The notes under the pieces: model-generated
Databases searched by the model: none
What the model was told of the DNA's origin: nothing
What the model saw: only the letters and a program-made list of their open reading frames with translations
DNA from: Undaria pinnatifida
Lineage: Eukaryota > Sar > Phaeophyceae > Laminariales > Alariaceae
NCBI GenBank assembly: GCA_012845835.1
Contig: JABAKD010000019.1
Location: 5,999,494 to 6,063,493 of the forward strand
Length of the DNA stretch: 64,000 nt
Direction of reading: 5' to 3'
Made by a program: the position numbers and the translations under genes
Part shown: positions 1 through 11,500 of the stretch, piece by piece
How positions within the stretch are numbered: position 1 is the stretch's first letter
Layout of the letters: the number at the start of each line of letters is the position of its first letter

Positions 1-735
1 TACCCGTGGGTGCTTCTTAACCGTCTCCGACGTTGCGGAAAATTATCGGTAGGGAGATACCAAAAGCTGGTTTGCGACTATTACAGGTAGGTAACTGGTC
101 GACCCGAGGGAAATATCCAAGGGTATGTTAGGTAAGGTACACATATACCCGGGTAACTTTTTGAGATCTTACCTAACGTACCTAAAACTTGGGTAAGGTA
201 TTGACAGCCGCACGTAACGCACCTAACACTTATGTAACGTATCAGGATCTGTACCTAACGTACCTAAAACTTAGGTAAGGTATTGGGGTCGGTATTGAGG
301 TCGCCCTAAGGCTCGTACCTTAACCCGGGTATTTCATCGACGGCAATACCTATACCCGGGTAAGCATTGGAGCGGCGTACCTATCGTACCTAAAACTTAG
401 GTAAGGTATTCAGGTTCGTGCCTAGTGTATCTAACACTTAAGTAAGGTATCGGGGTCCCCGTACCTAACATACCTAAAACTTAAGTACCTGGTAAGGTAT
501 TGAGGTCGCCCCAAGTCTCGGATCTATACCCGGGTATTTCGTTAACGGGCGTACCTGTACCCGGGGAAGTATTGGAGCGGCGTACCTATCGTACCTAAAC
601 TTAGGTAAGGTATCGTAGTCCGTGCTTGAGTGTGAGTACGGGTACGTACCCGGGGAAGTACTCGGGTACATACCCGTACAAAAACGTCAAATTGGTGAAG
701 TACCCGGGTATATACCCGTACAAAAAACGGCAAAT
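1..735. repeat. Palindromic GTACCTAA / TACCCGGGTA repeat block, part 1
   Basis: The block alternates two self-complementary words: ACCTAA-AAC-TTAGGT (a short hairpin followed by 'aaggtat') and TACCCGGGTA. They recur in a fixed order, for example near 240-300, 365-410, 470-500 and 580-620, and the 'cgggtatttc...' segment at about 330 recurs at about 533, giving a local unit near 200 bp. Copies differ by point changes and small indels, so this is an old tandem or dispersed array. No coding potential is seen; the short open frames through it are by-products of the repeat. Its left edge lies outside the window. Confidence 0.75.
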
Positions 736-1440
736 TGGTGGGGCTCGGCACTAGAACAGCATGTACACTGGCAGTAGTAATCTACTGGCAGCAGCAAGCT
801 ACCGCAAGCAGTTATCATCGACTGGCCCTGCCAGTAGACGCTGCTAGTATGTTTGATCTGACGTCCATCCAAGAAATGCGACAGTTGTTTTTTTCGACGA
901 AACACCATGGTCGGTATGTATTAAGCTGGGTGACAGCCTAATACAAAACCACCGCGACGGAGTAAGATTAATTGCCAGAGTACACGACGACGCCTCACGA
1001 GCCCCTTCTCGTCGACAACGCTTCGGCACGGCAAAGTCATAGAATTTTGTGGTTTCCATCGGCATATCGTTTCCCGTCCACCGGAGGATACAGAAAAAAA
1101 AAACGTACACGTCCTGCGCGTCCCTGTTTATCCTGTAAACAAGCTTGGGAGTGATCACGGCGACTGTTGTTGCCAGAGGGGCGACCTCGATCACCTCTCG
1201 CTCGAGAGCTGGTTCGGGACTATCCTGCGCGCTAGTTCCTTCGCTCGGTGCAGCTTGGCCCTCGTGGTCTCCACCAACAGTAGCTTTGATCATTGCCCAC
1301 GCCGCTACTCTACCCCCTGATTTGGGCACGTCCGGGCGACAGGTGCCCTGGGTGCGTAGCGGGGGGAGACCGCATGCCTAATTTGCATTGTGAATTTACT
1401 TGTTATTTTGGCCTCGCAGCTGACGTCACGAGTACTTCGC
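736..1440. other. Intergenic gap between two repeat blocks
   Basis: Unique-looking sequence between the two palindromic repeat blocks. Open frames occur on both strands (for example the minus-strand frame 844-1329), but none shows a recognisable domain, and overlapping frames are open with no clear codon preference. No RNA gene was recognised. Confidence 0.4.
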
Positions 1441-1860
1441 ATGACGTGCACATTCTGGGTGAGGTATTTGAGCTCGTTCCTATACCGGGGTATTTCGTAG
1501 CGATGTGTACACCTATACCCGGGAAAGTATTGGGGCAACGTACCTAATGTACCTAAAACTTAGGTAAGTATATCGAGGTACGCACCTAACGTGCCTAACA
1601 CTTGAGGTCGTCCCCGGGTTCGTACCAAACCCGGGTATTTCGTCGACCGGGATACCTATACCCGGGTAAGTATTTGAGCGGCTTACCCATCGTACCCAAA
1701 ACTTAGGTAAGGTATCGCGGTCCGTACCTGACGTACCTAATACTTAGGTAAGGTATCGCGGCCCGTACCTAACGTACCTAAGCGTCGCGTACGTGTACGT
1801 ACTCGGGTATTTCACCCGGTATACCTAAGTACTTACCTTGCCTAACATACCCTGTCGAAC
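1441..1860. repeat. Palindromic GTACCTAA / TACCCGGGTA repeat block, part 2
   Basis: Same family as the block at 1-735: 'cgggtatttcgt' segments at about 1487 and 1633, TACCCGGG words, and repeated 'cctaaaacttaggtaag' cores near 1548, 1690, 1735 and 1768. The two blocks share orientation and word order, so they are probably parts of one array separated by about 700 bp of other sequence. Confidence 0.7.
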
Positions 1861-2129
1861 TGCTGTACGTCAGCAAGGTTATATATTTAGGCGACGATAG
1901 CCTTGGGTTATCGATAACGGATAGCGAACGCAGAATCTAAGCCCAAGTAATATTGCCGAGCTGTGTTGTACGGGTACTACCACAGATTTCTCGCAGCAGG
2001 TCAGGCTACCGCTGTCTTTTCGTGATACTGACGAGTGAACATGCGCAAATAATAAATGGATAAATCATGTACCAGGTACACAAAAATCGTACACCTGGTG
2101 TACCTTACTCCATTAATATCGGCAGTCTT

Positions 2130-2395
2130 CGCGGGTGGGACCGCCTCTCATGGGTGGGGCCGGTCCGTGAGATTTCCATCACGGGCCGAAGCTCAGTCCG
2201 GCCCGGCCCGAGAGGTTCCAAACTCACGGACCGCCGGCCATACTCACCCGTGGGATCCGGCCCGGCCCGTGAGTTTTCAGATTGGCGAACCCGGTCCGGC
2301 CCGGCCTGGACTGTGAGGTCCTGAGAAGCCGGCTAGAAAGCGCTTTCTCACGGGCCGGGTTTGCCCGGCCCGCGAAATACCCGCGGTTCAACAGC
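2130..2395. repeat. GGCCC-rich low-complexity block
   Basis: Degenerate reiteration of 'cggcccggcccgtgag'-type words at much higher GC than the flanks. Related blocks lie at 3350-3640, 50500-50590 and 51395-51530. The frames open through it (2056-2324) encode only Arg/Pro/Gly-rich repeat peptides and are not called as genes. Confidence 0.6.
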
Positions 2396-3045
2396 AAGGT
2401 ATTCGCGGGTCAAGCGCTGTGAACGACTGGGTTGGAGGTACAAAATGTGTTCCTATATACTTTTTTTTTGGCAATATCTCGTAATTTTGTCAAAAAGTAA
2501 GTCGAACTCAAAGAGCCCAAGCGAACTCGACCTGGCATGTCCAGGAAAGCCCAGATGGGGCAAGAACATCTCAAAGTTGGGGAGGTGCCGGCGACTGCTT
2601 CATAGACGAGACCAAGCGAGAAACAATGAACCTCGAAGGAAGGCGACCGCAGCAGCTGCAGCACAAACGCCAAAGGCGCCTATCGTAGTCGGCCGGTGTC
2701 GCCTACAAAAACATCAAGGTCGTCCCACACCCAGTTTTTAATTTCGGTGCACCTCCAATTCCATACGAGCTTCGACGAGTTGACCAAAATAACAAAACAA
2801 GGAGTTCGTCCAAAAATTCGACAACCCCATCACCGGTTGTTGTTCCGTGCGTGTATTCGAGGACTACTCCCGCCCACCCGAGCGACCTCGAGGGTGACAT
2901 CTTCCTCGTCTGTGCAGCCAAAACAACCAGGCGCTGGGTGCGGCACGCCTGCGACGAGGCTTGCCGTCGTCTGCCTCGGTGTTCATGCCGGGCGTTTGCA
3001 GACCTTCTGATACGTTTGAATGTACCGTGGAGGCCCCTCCATAGT
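2396..3045. other. Intergenic, no gene recognised
   Basis: Short frames on both strands (for example 2361-2741 on + and 2410-2673 on -) show no recognisable domain and overlap each other. No RNA gene or mobile element ends were seen. Confidence 0.35.
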
Positions 3046-3047
3046 GC

Positions 3048-3178
3048 AGGTTACCCGCTATAGTGCCCGTGAAAACGCTTGGCACACAGGACACTATCAG
3101 TAGTGGCAGTGTGCGGAGTAGTGCCGGTTGCCGCTATAGTGCCGGTATTTACGGCTGCCACATACCATTACAGCACTA
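3048..3178 (+). repeat. Dispersed 'tagtgccgg' hairpin repeat, copy 1
   Basis: Built from 'gccgctatagtgccgg' and 'tagtgccggttgcc' words that can pair with each other. A second, clearly homologous copy lies at 31815-31970 in the same orientation, and a partial inverted copy at 29520-29592. Copies 1 and 2 share the order 'ctatagtgcccg', 'ggcacacag'-like, 'agtagtgg', 'gccgctatagtgccgg', 'ggctgccacatacc'. It may be a small non-autonomous element; no TSD was established. Confidence 0.6.
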
Positions 3179-3349
3179 TAAAGGAACCAGTACTGTATTA
3201 TATCGCATATATGTACATGTACGTTCATTTTCTGCGATGTAGTCCAAATACCAGGTACCAGATATATTATTGTGATGCAAACGCTTCGAATATTCAAGAT
3301 CCAATCCGCGCAAGCAAGGTGAGAAGAGCAATCCACGAGTTTTGGCCGG

Positions 3350-3645
3350 TTTCTCGCGGGTCGGCCCGCGGATCGATAGCGACAAAACGCGCGGGTCTAG
3401 TCGCTGGCCATGTCATCCCGGCCCGTGAGAAATCCGTGTTTCACAGATCTCGCCCCGGCCCGGCCCGTCAAAATGAAGTATCGCGGGCTTTGGCCCAGCC
3501 CGGCCCGGCCAGCGAGATTATCAAAATTTCACACCAGGCCTGGCCCGGCCCGTCAAATTTTCCAACCCGACCCGGCCCGGTCCCTAAGATTTTTTCAACA
3601 CTCGGTCCAACCCGCGGGCCACGGGCCGGCCCGCGAAGGAGGCTG
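3350..3645. repeat. GGCCC-rich low-complexity block, second copy
   Basis: Reiterated 'ggcccggcccgtcaa' and 'cccggcccg' words like those at 2130-2395. It grades at its right end into the 'gtgcggtaccgcact' word of the next repeat. No coding potential. Confidence 0.55.
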
Positions 3646-3745
3646 CTTAATAGTGCGGTACCGCACTAAACCGGGATAGTTTGGGATCCCACTTTAGTGC
3701 GGTGATTTTCATATGGCACGGCACGGCACTAAGGTGGGACCCCCA
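3646..3745. repeat. CACTTTAGTGCGGT repeat
   Basis: Contains 'cccactttagtgcggt' and its complement-like 'ggcactaaggtgggacccc'. The same words recur at 31483-31535, 33105-33275 and, as a tandem array, at 56195-56390. The inverted arrangement suggests a small foldback-type dispersed element. Confidence 0.5.
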
Positions 3746-3759
3746 CTGCTGTATCATAC

Positions 3760-5548
3760 TACTCCTGCTATAGAGAGCAGAGCATACGGATGCACCATCA
3801 ACACACGGCGCACGGACGATATGACGATACATAACCGCCGTGCAAAAACGTTAAACAGCAGTTCGCATTTCGTCTATTCTAAACGCGCCGCCTTTTGGAT
3901 GGAGTTGAATAATAACAAGGCTATATTGTCGTATTACAACTGCCTGTATGGTACTTAAGTTTCAGAAAGAATACGTACTCCTGCTGTGCGTACTACTGTT
4001 GCTCGGCGATGGCTCGTGCGCATTGCTACCCTAACCGCCGTTTGAGCATGCTGCATGCACTGCTGTTACTATAAAGCTACTACAGTAGTTACGGCAGTCA
4101 AGTTACACTGTGTACAGCAGCAAAGAGCTTACGAATAGCAGTACCGTATTGGAATTATAACATTATAACGTACTGCTGATAAATGGTGCAGGCAGGCAGC
4201 AGGTGCAGGTGCCATGCAATATACCCGCGTGTGTTCTTCGTACATATATTTTCAATGGTTCCCCCGCCGCTTCACATCAGAATGAGGCCGTAATCAGCGC
4301 TATAAAAGTACAGTAGTACTTTGTGCTGGTATCGAATAAAGTCAGGTGCATGCAGCACAGGGGAGGGGGGTGATGGGATTGGAGGGGGTCATTGTACGGC
4401 ATGGTTCACTTCGTTGTATGGGAATCATGCTATGTACTGCTCAGCTCCGCGTATGTGTGAAAAGCGCCCTTCCTTTTGAGCGCATGCTTTCTTCACAGAC
4501 CACTACAAAGCCGGGGCGATTTACGAGTAGCTGACGGAGTGTCGTAAACTCAGGTGCCAGGTGAGGTTCTATTTTCATACGATAGAAAAACAATACCGGC
4601 CAGAGGGAATTGCACTCGTACGTCGTCGTCGGAGCATATTCTACATTGTAGTCAAGTAAATACCTGGTATAGCTAATAGCACCGCAAAAGCGGTGGATAG
4701 TGGCACTGGATGAATGACATCATAGCTAGGCATGGGGCATATAGAGCCACCCGGTAGTCCGACGAGCTTACCACCGATCACCACTGCTGTCGCTGGAACC
4801 TTATCCAACCTGAACAACTAGCAACCTCTCGTCTACTTCACAGGAAGAGCTTGGCTGTTGGGCATGGTCTGGCTGCCGGGCACCCTCGTAGCTGGCCGTC
4901 ACGATCGACGGTGTGATGCGTGGTGCGATGATCTCCAGCATATGCCAGGAGCCCCGCTTTATACAAAAAAAACGGATTGCCCTTCTCAAACAAAGCATAT
5001 CGACTTTTTGCTTTTCTCTCTCTGTGTGGTCGGTCACAGGTCCACGGAATGCAATACTAGACCCCGAGATGGCCGAGAAAAGCACTTCCCAATCTACTTG
5101 CTCACCTCCGCCACCTTCGTTGGCGAAGCCTGCTGCTGGGTGTGCTGAGCCGCATTTCCATCTCTCTCGTCGACGGCCATATATGTGCTGGCTTTGCTCC
5201 CACCGAAAACGTCACGGACTGGACTGTTGGGATACGGCACCTTGAGATAGGCACAGCAATCACTATTTGCCACCGGTATATGCTCTGGGGCGCACAGGCA
5301 CAGTGGAGCAGAGTCTCTGCAAGTAGCCGGACCAGGAACGCAGGTAGCACAGGCGGAAGATGGATCTACGATGGCTCAGGCTGTTAACGTGGGCACCACC
5401 CAACCCCACATGTCCCCTATCCCAGTACGCCTCTTCATAAACTCGAAAACCCAAGAATTCGAGTTTCGAGTTTCAAAACTAGCAAGCTTTCGGCTCGAAG
5501 TGGTCCACAAGAGGGACGCCCGAAACTCGCCAGGCTGACATTGAAGCC
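3760..5548. other. Intergenic and presumed promoter/5' UTR of the WW gene
   Basis: No recognisable gene. The predicted WW-gene start at 5549 is the first ATG after an in-frame TAG at 5480-5482, so any 5' UTR lies 5' of 5549. A TATA-like or Inr element could not be assigned with confidence. Several short overlapping frames (4801-5450) show no domain. Confidence 0.35.
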
Positions 5549-8500
5549 ATGGGACGTCGCCCGGTGGGCTCAAGGAAAAAGGGGGGGGGGGCTTTGTCTG
5601 GAGGTGAGGATGAGGTACAAAGCGGGGTGAAAGCTGAGCCGGTGACAGCCCCGGCAGGCCATGACCATGCTGACAGCGCAGCCGCAGCTTCGAACGGAAA
5701 ACACGAGGAAGTCGGTAGCAACAGCGGCATCACCACCAGCAGTGCTACTGCTGGCGATAGTCGTGTGGAAGCCGAGGAGAAGAACCCACTGATGGGTCTC
5801 CTCCACTACGAAGATTCAGATTCGGACGACCAGGATGACGACGAGAGTGCCTCGTCGCCTCTTGTAATCGAAAAGCCGGCGGTGGAGGCTGGAGCCGGAG
5901 CAACAGCGGAAGGAGACGAAGCACCAGCGGCAGTATCAGGAGCAACAACCACAACAACCACAGCGGCTGGAGAAGCAGCAGCTACAGCTACAGCAAAACC
6001 TGCAGCAGCGAGCATGGAGGCGGGCACTTCGTTCTCCAAAGATGACGCCCACAAAGACCTTGTCCGCTCAAGCGCTGGAGGATGGCCACGGACCTCGGTA
6101 ACCCCAACCGCCGACGATAGCACGGCCTCAGCCGCCGACGAAAGCACGGCCTCAGCCGCCGCCGTCGCCGCCTCCGCCGATCCTGCCGAGGCCTCTCTGC
6201 CCGCCGGCTGGCAGCAGTGCATGGACAAGGAAGCGGGCGTGGTCTACTTCTGGAATACGGCGACCGGCGAAGTTACATGGGATCGGCCGGGCTCTGTCTC
6301 TTCGAGCAGGCAACCCCGAGCTTCTGCGAAAGCGGCGACAGCGGTGGTACCAGCGGAAGCGGCGGCTGGCGAGGTTGCAGTCGATTCTGCTTCCGCTGGT
6401 GCTACTGCTGGTGCTGCTGATACTGGTGCTACAGCTGCTGCTGACGCTGATGCTGATACAGGTAATGTATCGGCGCCGGTCGAGGAAGAAATCGCAACCG
6501 GCGTAGCAGCAGTAGCGACCGCTGCTGAAGAGCGGCAGGCAGCGAGCGATGCCACGAGCGACACCGCCAGCGAGCCCGATGATCACGACGACGACGACGA
6601 CGATGCCGACGTCAAACAGCATGAGGAGGGGGAGTTGATGGAGGACAGGGCGATGGCGGCGGCCTCGGATAGCTCTATCGCGGCAGTTTCAACTCGGAGT
6701 GCGATGAACGTCGATGCCGACGCTGACGCGGACGCAGGCACCTGCGGCCTTACCGCCGAATACAGCGGCGAGGACGACGAGGCGCAGGACGTAGCAGCCG
6801 GCATGGAGGGTTCCGTGGAGACTAAACCTCACGACCTCCAAAATACCGACGATAGCCTTTCCCGAAAAAGTGCGAAAGCTTCAAAGAATTTGGAGAACCC
6901 GGAAAATTCGGAGCACCCAGAGAAATCGGGGAAGCCAGAAGGGTCGGGGATGACGCAAGAGGAAGACGGGAGGCGGGGGGAAGAACGCGCCGGAAGCGTC
7001 ACCGCTTCCCCCCTCCCGGGCCCTGAGGCGGAAGGCATAGATGATCTGCTAGCGGGCATCGAAGCGGAGCTGCTGTCTTTGGCCGGTGCCGGTGATGGTA
7101 GCGGCGGCGTAGATGGCGGCGCAGCCGAGGCGGACACAACAGTGGCGGAGGCAACGCCGGCGGCGACGGAGTCGGCCTCGGTGGCGGCCACTGCTAAGGC
7201 GTTCCCGAAAGAAGACTTTCTCCTCCTGCGGCTGGCGGCTTCGGGACTCGATGTTCGCGCACAGAAGGCGCACGCGGAGCTCGTCGATCGGCTTTCGGCG
7301 GCGATGGTGATGGCTGAGGTGAAAGGGCGAGGAGGATCAGGAGGAGGGGAAGGCGGGGAGGGAGAGGAGCTTGGTCGGCACGGTGGTGTAGCTACGATGA
7401 AGTGTGCCTGGGAGCTAGGGGCGGTCTTACGCTCCCGGTTGTCGGATTGGAAAGAGGGTGAGGATGCGATAATCGCGGGGGAAGCGGGGGAAGGAGGTTG
7501 ACTAGCTCTTTCCGTGTATTTTGCTTTTCTGTTGTTGTCGGCTGTATTGTCAGTAGTAACGATTGCACTTGTTTTCACCAGAGTGTGAACGTTGCGTCTC
7601 GTCGACAGTTGATACCAATGACAAGGATTGTACCTGTTTTTACCTGAGTTTGTGAACGTTACGTGTGGTCAACTTTTGGTATCTTGTGTATGTGTTTCCA
7701 AGATGATAGTGATGTACATACTGCAATTTGTGCGCCAATATTCTCGCCCAAATGCTGCTGCAATGGCCCCTCTGCTGTCGCATTCCTCAGCGGTACGACG
7801 CGCTTACTACCAACCCGTCGCCTCCCGTGATCAAGCTTGACTTGGTCGCCACCTTCCCCTCATTTCCGCTTTGCTCATCAAAGCACTCGCCAGCTTCCAA
7901 ACCCATTTACTAGTGTAGTTCACAGGGCGCAAAACAAATTACAAACCCCTTGCGAGCTGGCTGAAGCCGACTCTACGACTGAGTCTGCCCGCCGACCGAG
8001 ATTCATAATGCGATTTTCCAAACCTCCAAAGCAACAAACGCGCACAATTGACGAAAATTACACATGTCCTGCTGCGCGACTTCCCAGCGACATCTATCAT
8101 ATGTTTTTTTCTCGTGCTAATCGCCCACGTACTAAAGTCGTCTTTGTTGGTGGCCCGTCGTGTACACCATGTAGGCGGCCTCGACGGCGCTTTCCTAGTG
8201 CTCAAGCTGGAGCAAATGGTGGCGCAAGCCCGGTCTTCCCTGCCCCCGCCGCAAACCGGGGTGGTCACCACCCTTTCGTCTACCCAAGCGACAGACTGTG
8301 AACTATCGCAAGCTTTGTCCGCCGCAGCCGACGCTCCCGCTGCGGACGACGGCGAGGAGAACGCCGCCGCTTCGATGAACGGTGACTTGTCTGTGGTAGC
8401 GGCGGCCACGAGGGCCAAGTCCGCCTCTGGTGGGTCTAAAACTAAGCATAGTCCTCGAGGAGGTGTTATTAAAAGTGGCAGTGCATCCACCGCTTCGGAA

Positions 8501-11500
8501 ACGCCGAAAACAGGAGCTCAACACCCAGATAACGTTAGCGGCGGTGTTAGCAATGGCAGCGAAAGAGACGAGGAGGTTGGCGTTACCGCAGAAGACGGTA
8601 TCGGCGAGGCTGCTCCTCCGGCGGGTGCGGCGAGCGCTGAAGCGCTGCGGGCGGAGCAAACAGCTCAGAAGCTGAAGTGGGCGGACGAGGTCTCTGCCGC
8701 GGCGTCTGCCGCCGTGGCGGCCGCCGCCGCGCTCTCAAAATCGAGGAAGGACCAGACCAAGGATCGGACTAAGGGCCAGTTCAAAGATCAGTCGGAGGCG
8801 GAGGCCGGGGCGAAGGCGAAGTCTAAGAGTGCCAGAGTGTCCGAGTCGCGCCGATTAAGTGGCAAGGGTTGTCGGCGGCAAAAAGTAACACTATCACATG
8901 CGGTGGCGGCGGTAGATGGAGAGGACGAAGAGGAACAGGAGAAGGAGGAGGAAGAGATGGAGGAGGGAGAGATGGAGGAGGGAGAGATGGGGGAGGAGAA
9001 GTTGAAGGAGGAGGCGGAGCAGGAGGAGGAAGATGAGGAAGAAGGGATACTTCTTGGAACAGGAAGGGTCGGCGATGTCCCTTCGAAATCCGCGGCCAGT
9101 GGCTCAACTGGGGGGGCCGCGGGAGGCGTGATCGACTTAGGGGGCGTCGGAGACGAGGATAGCGGCGATGAAAAAGAAAATGCTGATAATGTTTCGGACA
9201 TGCCGGCTCCGGAGGGGAAGGCCGCGATGGCGGAAGGGTCGGACGGCAGCGAACAGGGCATAGTGATTGCGCAGGAGGAACCTGTGCCCACGTCTGGCAT
9301 CGTGATCGCGCAGGACGATACTCTACCCAGGTTAGTTTTTTTATTTTAGTAAGTATATCATCTGCCGCCGATTTATTGTGAATTGAACGAATGTTTATTT
9401 CCGGATCGCCCGCAAAAAAGCACGACCAGATCTTGGCTTTTGTTTCGGGACGGTGGTGTGCCAATTTTTTTGGGAGGGCGGAGAAAATCGAGTAAACCTT
9501 GATCATGTAACCAGGAGTGAAGTTACACGGGGCCTTGTCTATATGGGGCTCTCGCTCCCTTGGCGCGTATAGGAAGGGTAGAGCAATAGTAGTGAACGCG
9601 CTCGCTAGGTCCCTTTCCCTCTCAGAACGGCGTTGCCTCGGTGGTGCTACAGCAGTAGAAGCATTCAGTGTTCAGGGTAACCAATTGGTACTTGCGGCAA
9701 TACCTTCAAACGCGCGGGTGTTTGACGTCGAACTGCGCCTTGAAGCATTTTTTTCTCCGACTCATTTTTTTCCCCCGTAATGACCCCCCCCCCCCCCCCC
9801 CCAACTTGCACGTACACTTGCGACCGCGGATTAGATTACGGCGATGAGTTGCTGTGAGAACAACGCCAATACACATACACTCACACCTTCCGCAAACCTT
9901 TGCTTCTCTTTCACCCCGCCTCTTCTTAGCGGCTGGGAGGCGGTATGGGACAAAACCCACAGCGCTTTTTACTACGTTAACCTCAACACGAACGAGACTA
10001 CGTGGGTCCTTCCGGACCCCCCACCGACCCCCGCCGACACCAAACCAACGAGGCCGTCAGTTTCGGATAGCGCCGACCCCACCGCGGGAACCGTTCCGGG
10101 AACCGGTCCGAAGGCGGCCGATCAAGACGCCGCTATCGCTGGTGGAGACGGAGAAAAATCGCGCAAACGGTCGCGTCGGCGGGACCCGTCGGGGGAACGC
10201 GACGCCAAATCGGAAAGGGCGTCATCCTCCACCGATGGAAACTGGGCTAGAGATAAGAAGGCGACGCCGGAGGCGGGAGGGGACACAGAAGGAGACGCTC
10301 CTGCTGCTGCGACTTCCGAAAAGAGAACGGCGGCGAGGGAAGATGCAGGGGCGGCAGCTGCTACGCCCCGGAGAACATCGACAAGGGAGAAGAAGCCCCT
10401 CCCGAGGTAGGAGCGATTCGTTGTTTTTTTCGGGCACGAAACTCGAGGGTCGCTGGCCGGGCTGCTGGGCGTTGCCGCCTCGCGCGTTCCACGCATTGCT
10501 TGCGGGTGTTGGGCTTCCAGTTGCTATTGCGGTCTTTACGCATGCTTTTGCTACGCTTGCTTGGCTCGTTTTGTATACTTGGCTCGTTTTGTACATCTAC
10601 CGGTCGGCACTTTCAGAACACGTGTCTTCCGCGCATAATGCTGTTGCTCGATCGCTTGGTGATATACCTTTTGTCTAGTTACCGTTGTATATTTTGGTAT
10701 GTTTTGGTGGCTCGATCGCTAGGAGGTACTTCAGTATACCCTTTTCCCTCTTTATGTTGCTCGAGCTCTTGGCGGTATACCTTTTGTTGTTTTTTGTTCG
10801 TTTGCTGTCGATGTTTCGCATGGTACACCCCCTCCCTTGATATCGTGACCGTTCTTCAAGTGGGTTGGTGCCAGGACCAGGGTGCCAGGAGCAGAAAAAA
10901 AAACAGCGCAGACAGAAATGCGTGCAGGCAGGCATGTATGCACGCAGGCAATGGACCGGACCTTTTATGGAGATGGAAAAGGCTGTCAAGATGTATAAAA
11001 GACGCAAGATAAGAAGCGCGGGGAGCCGCCGGTTGAAATATCGTCGACCATATCAGTGCCGCCGCGCCGAGCTTGCCACACCGGGCGTGCCGCCAAGCGC
11101 ACCCTGCCAAACGACCTCTCGCCAACGGATTTCCGCTCAGATGCAACCCACCAGCTCAAGCTCAAACCGTTGCCTCGGTACTGTGGGTATGGACATATCC
11201 CCGCTTTTAGCCATTCGGACAGATTCCCTGCCGCCTCTTGCTTTGTTTTGGAACGGCGGGTCTGGCTGGCGTTGCGTGAGCTATACACGGCAGCGGAGTG
11301 TGTCACGACAGTTTTAATGAAAGATCAACTCGATTTGATATTTTGGTTTTGTACTGTATTGTATTTTTGCCATTGGAACGGCCGGAGGGCATGGACGTGG
11401 ATGGGGACCTCCCTGTCCTTGTGCGGCGTTTTTTCGACCGGCCGACGTTTTCCTCGTCTAATGGAAGGCGGAGGGAGCCGGAGCGGACCGTCCCCCGTGA

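Noticed and set aside
6829-7578. 249-codon minus-strand frame opposite WW-gene exon 1
   Set aside because: Low-complexity Ser/Pro antisense shadow without a domain.
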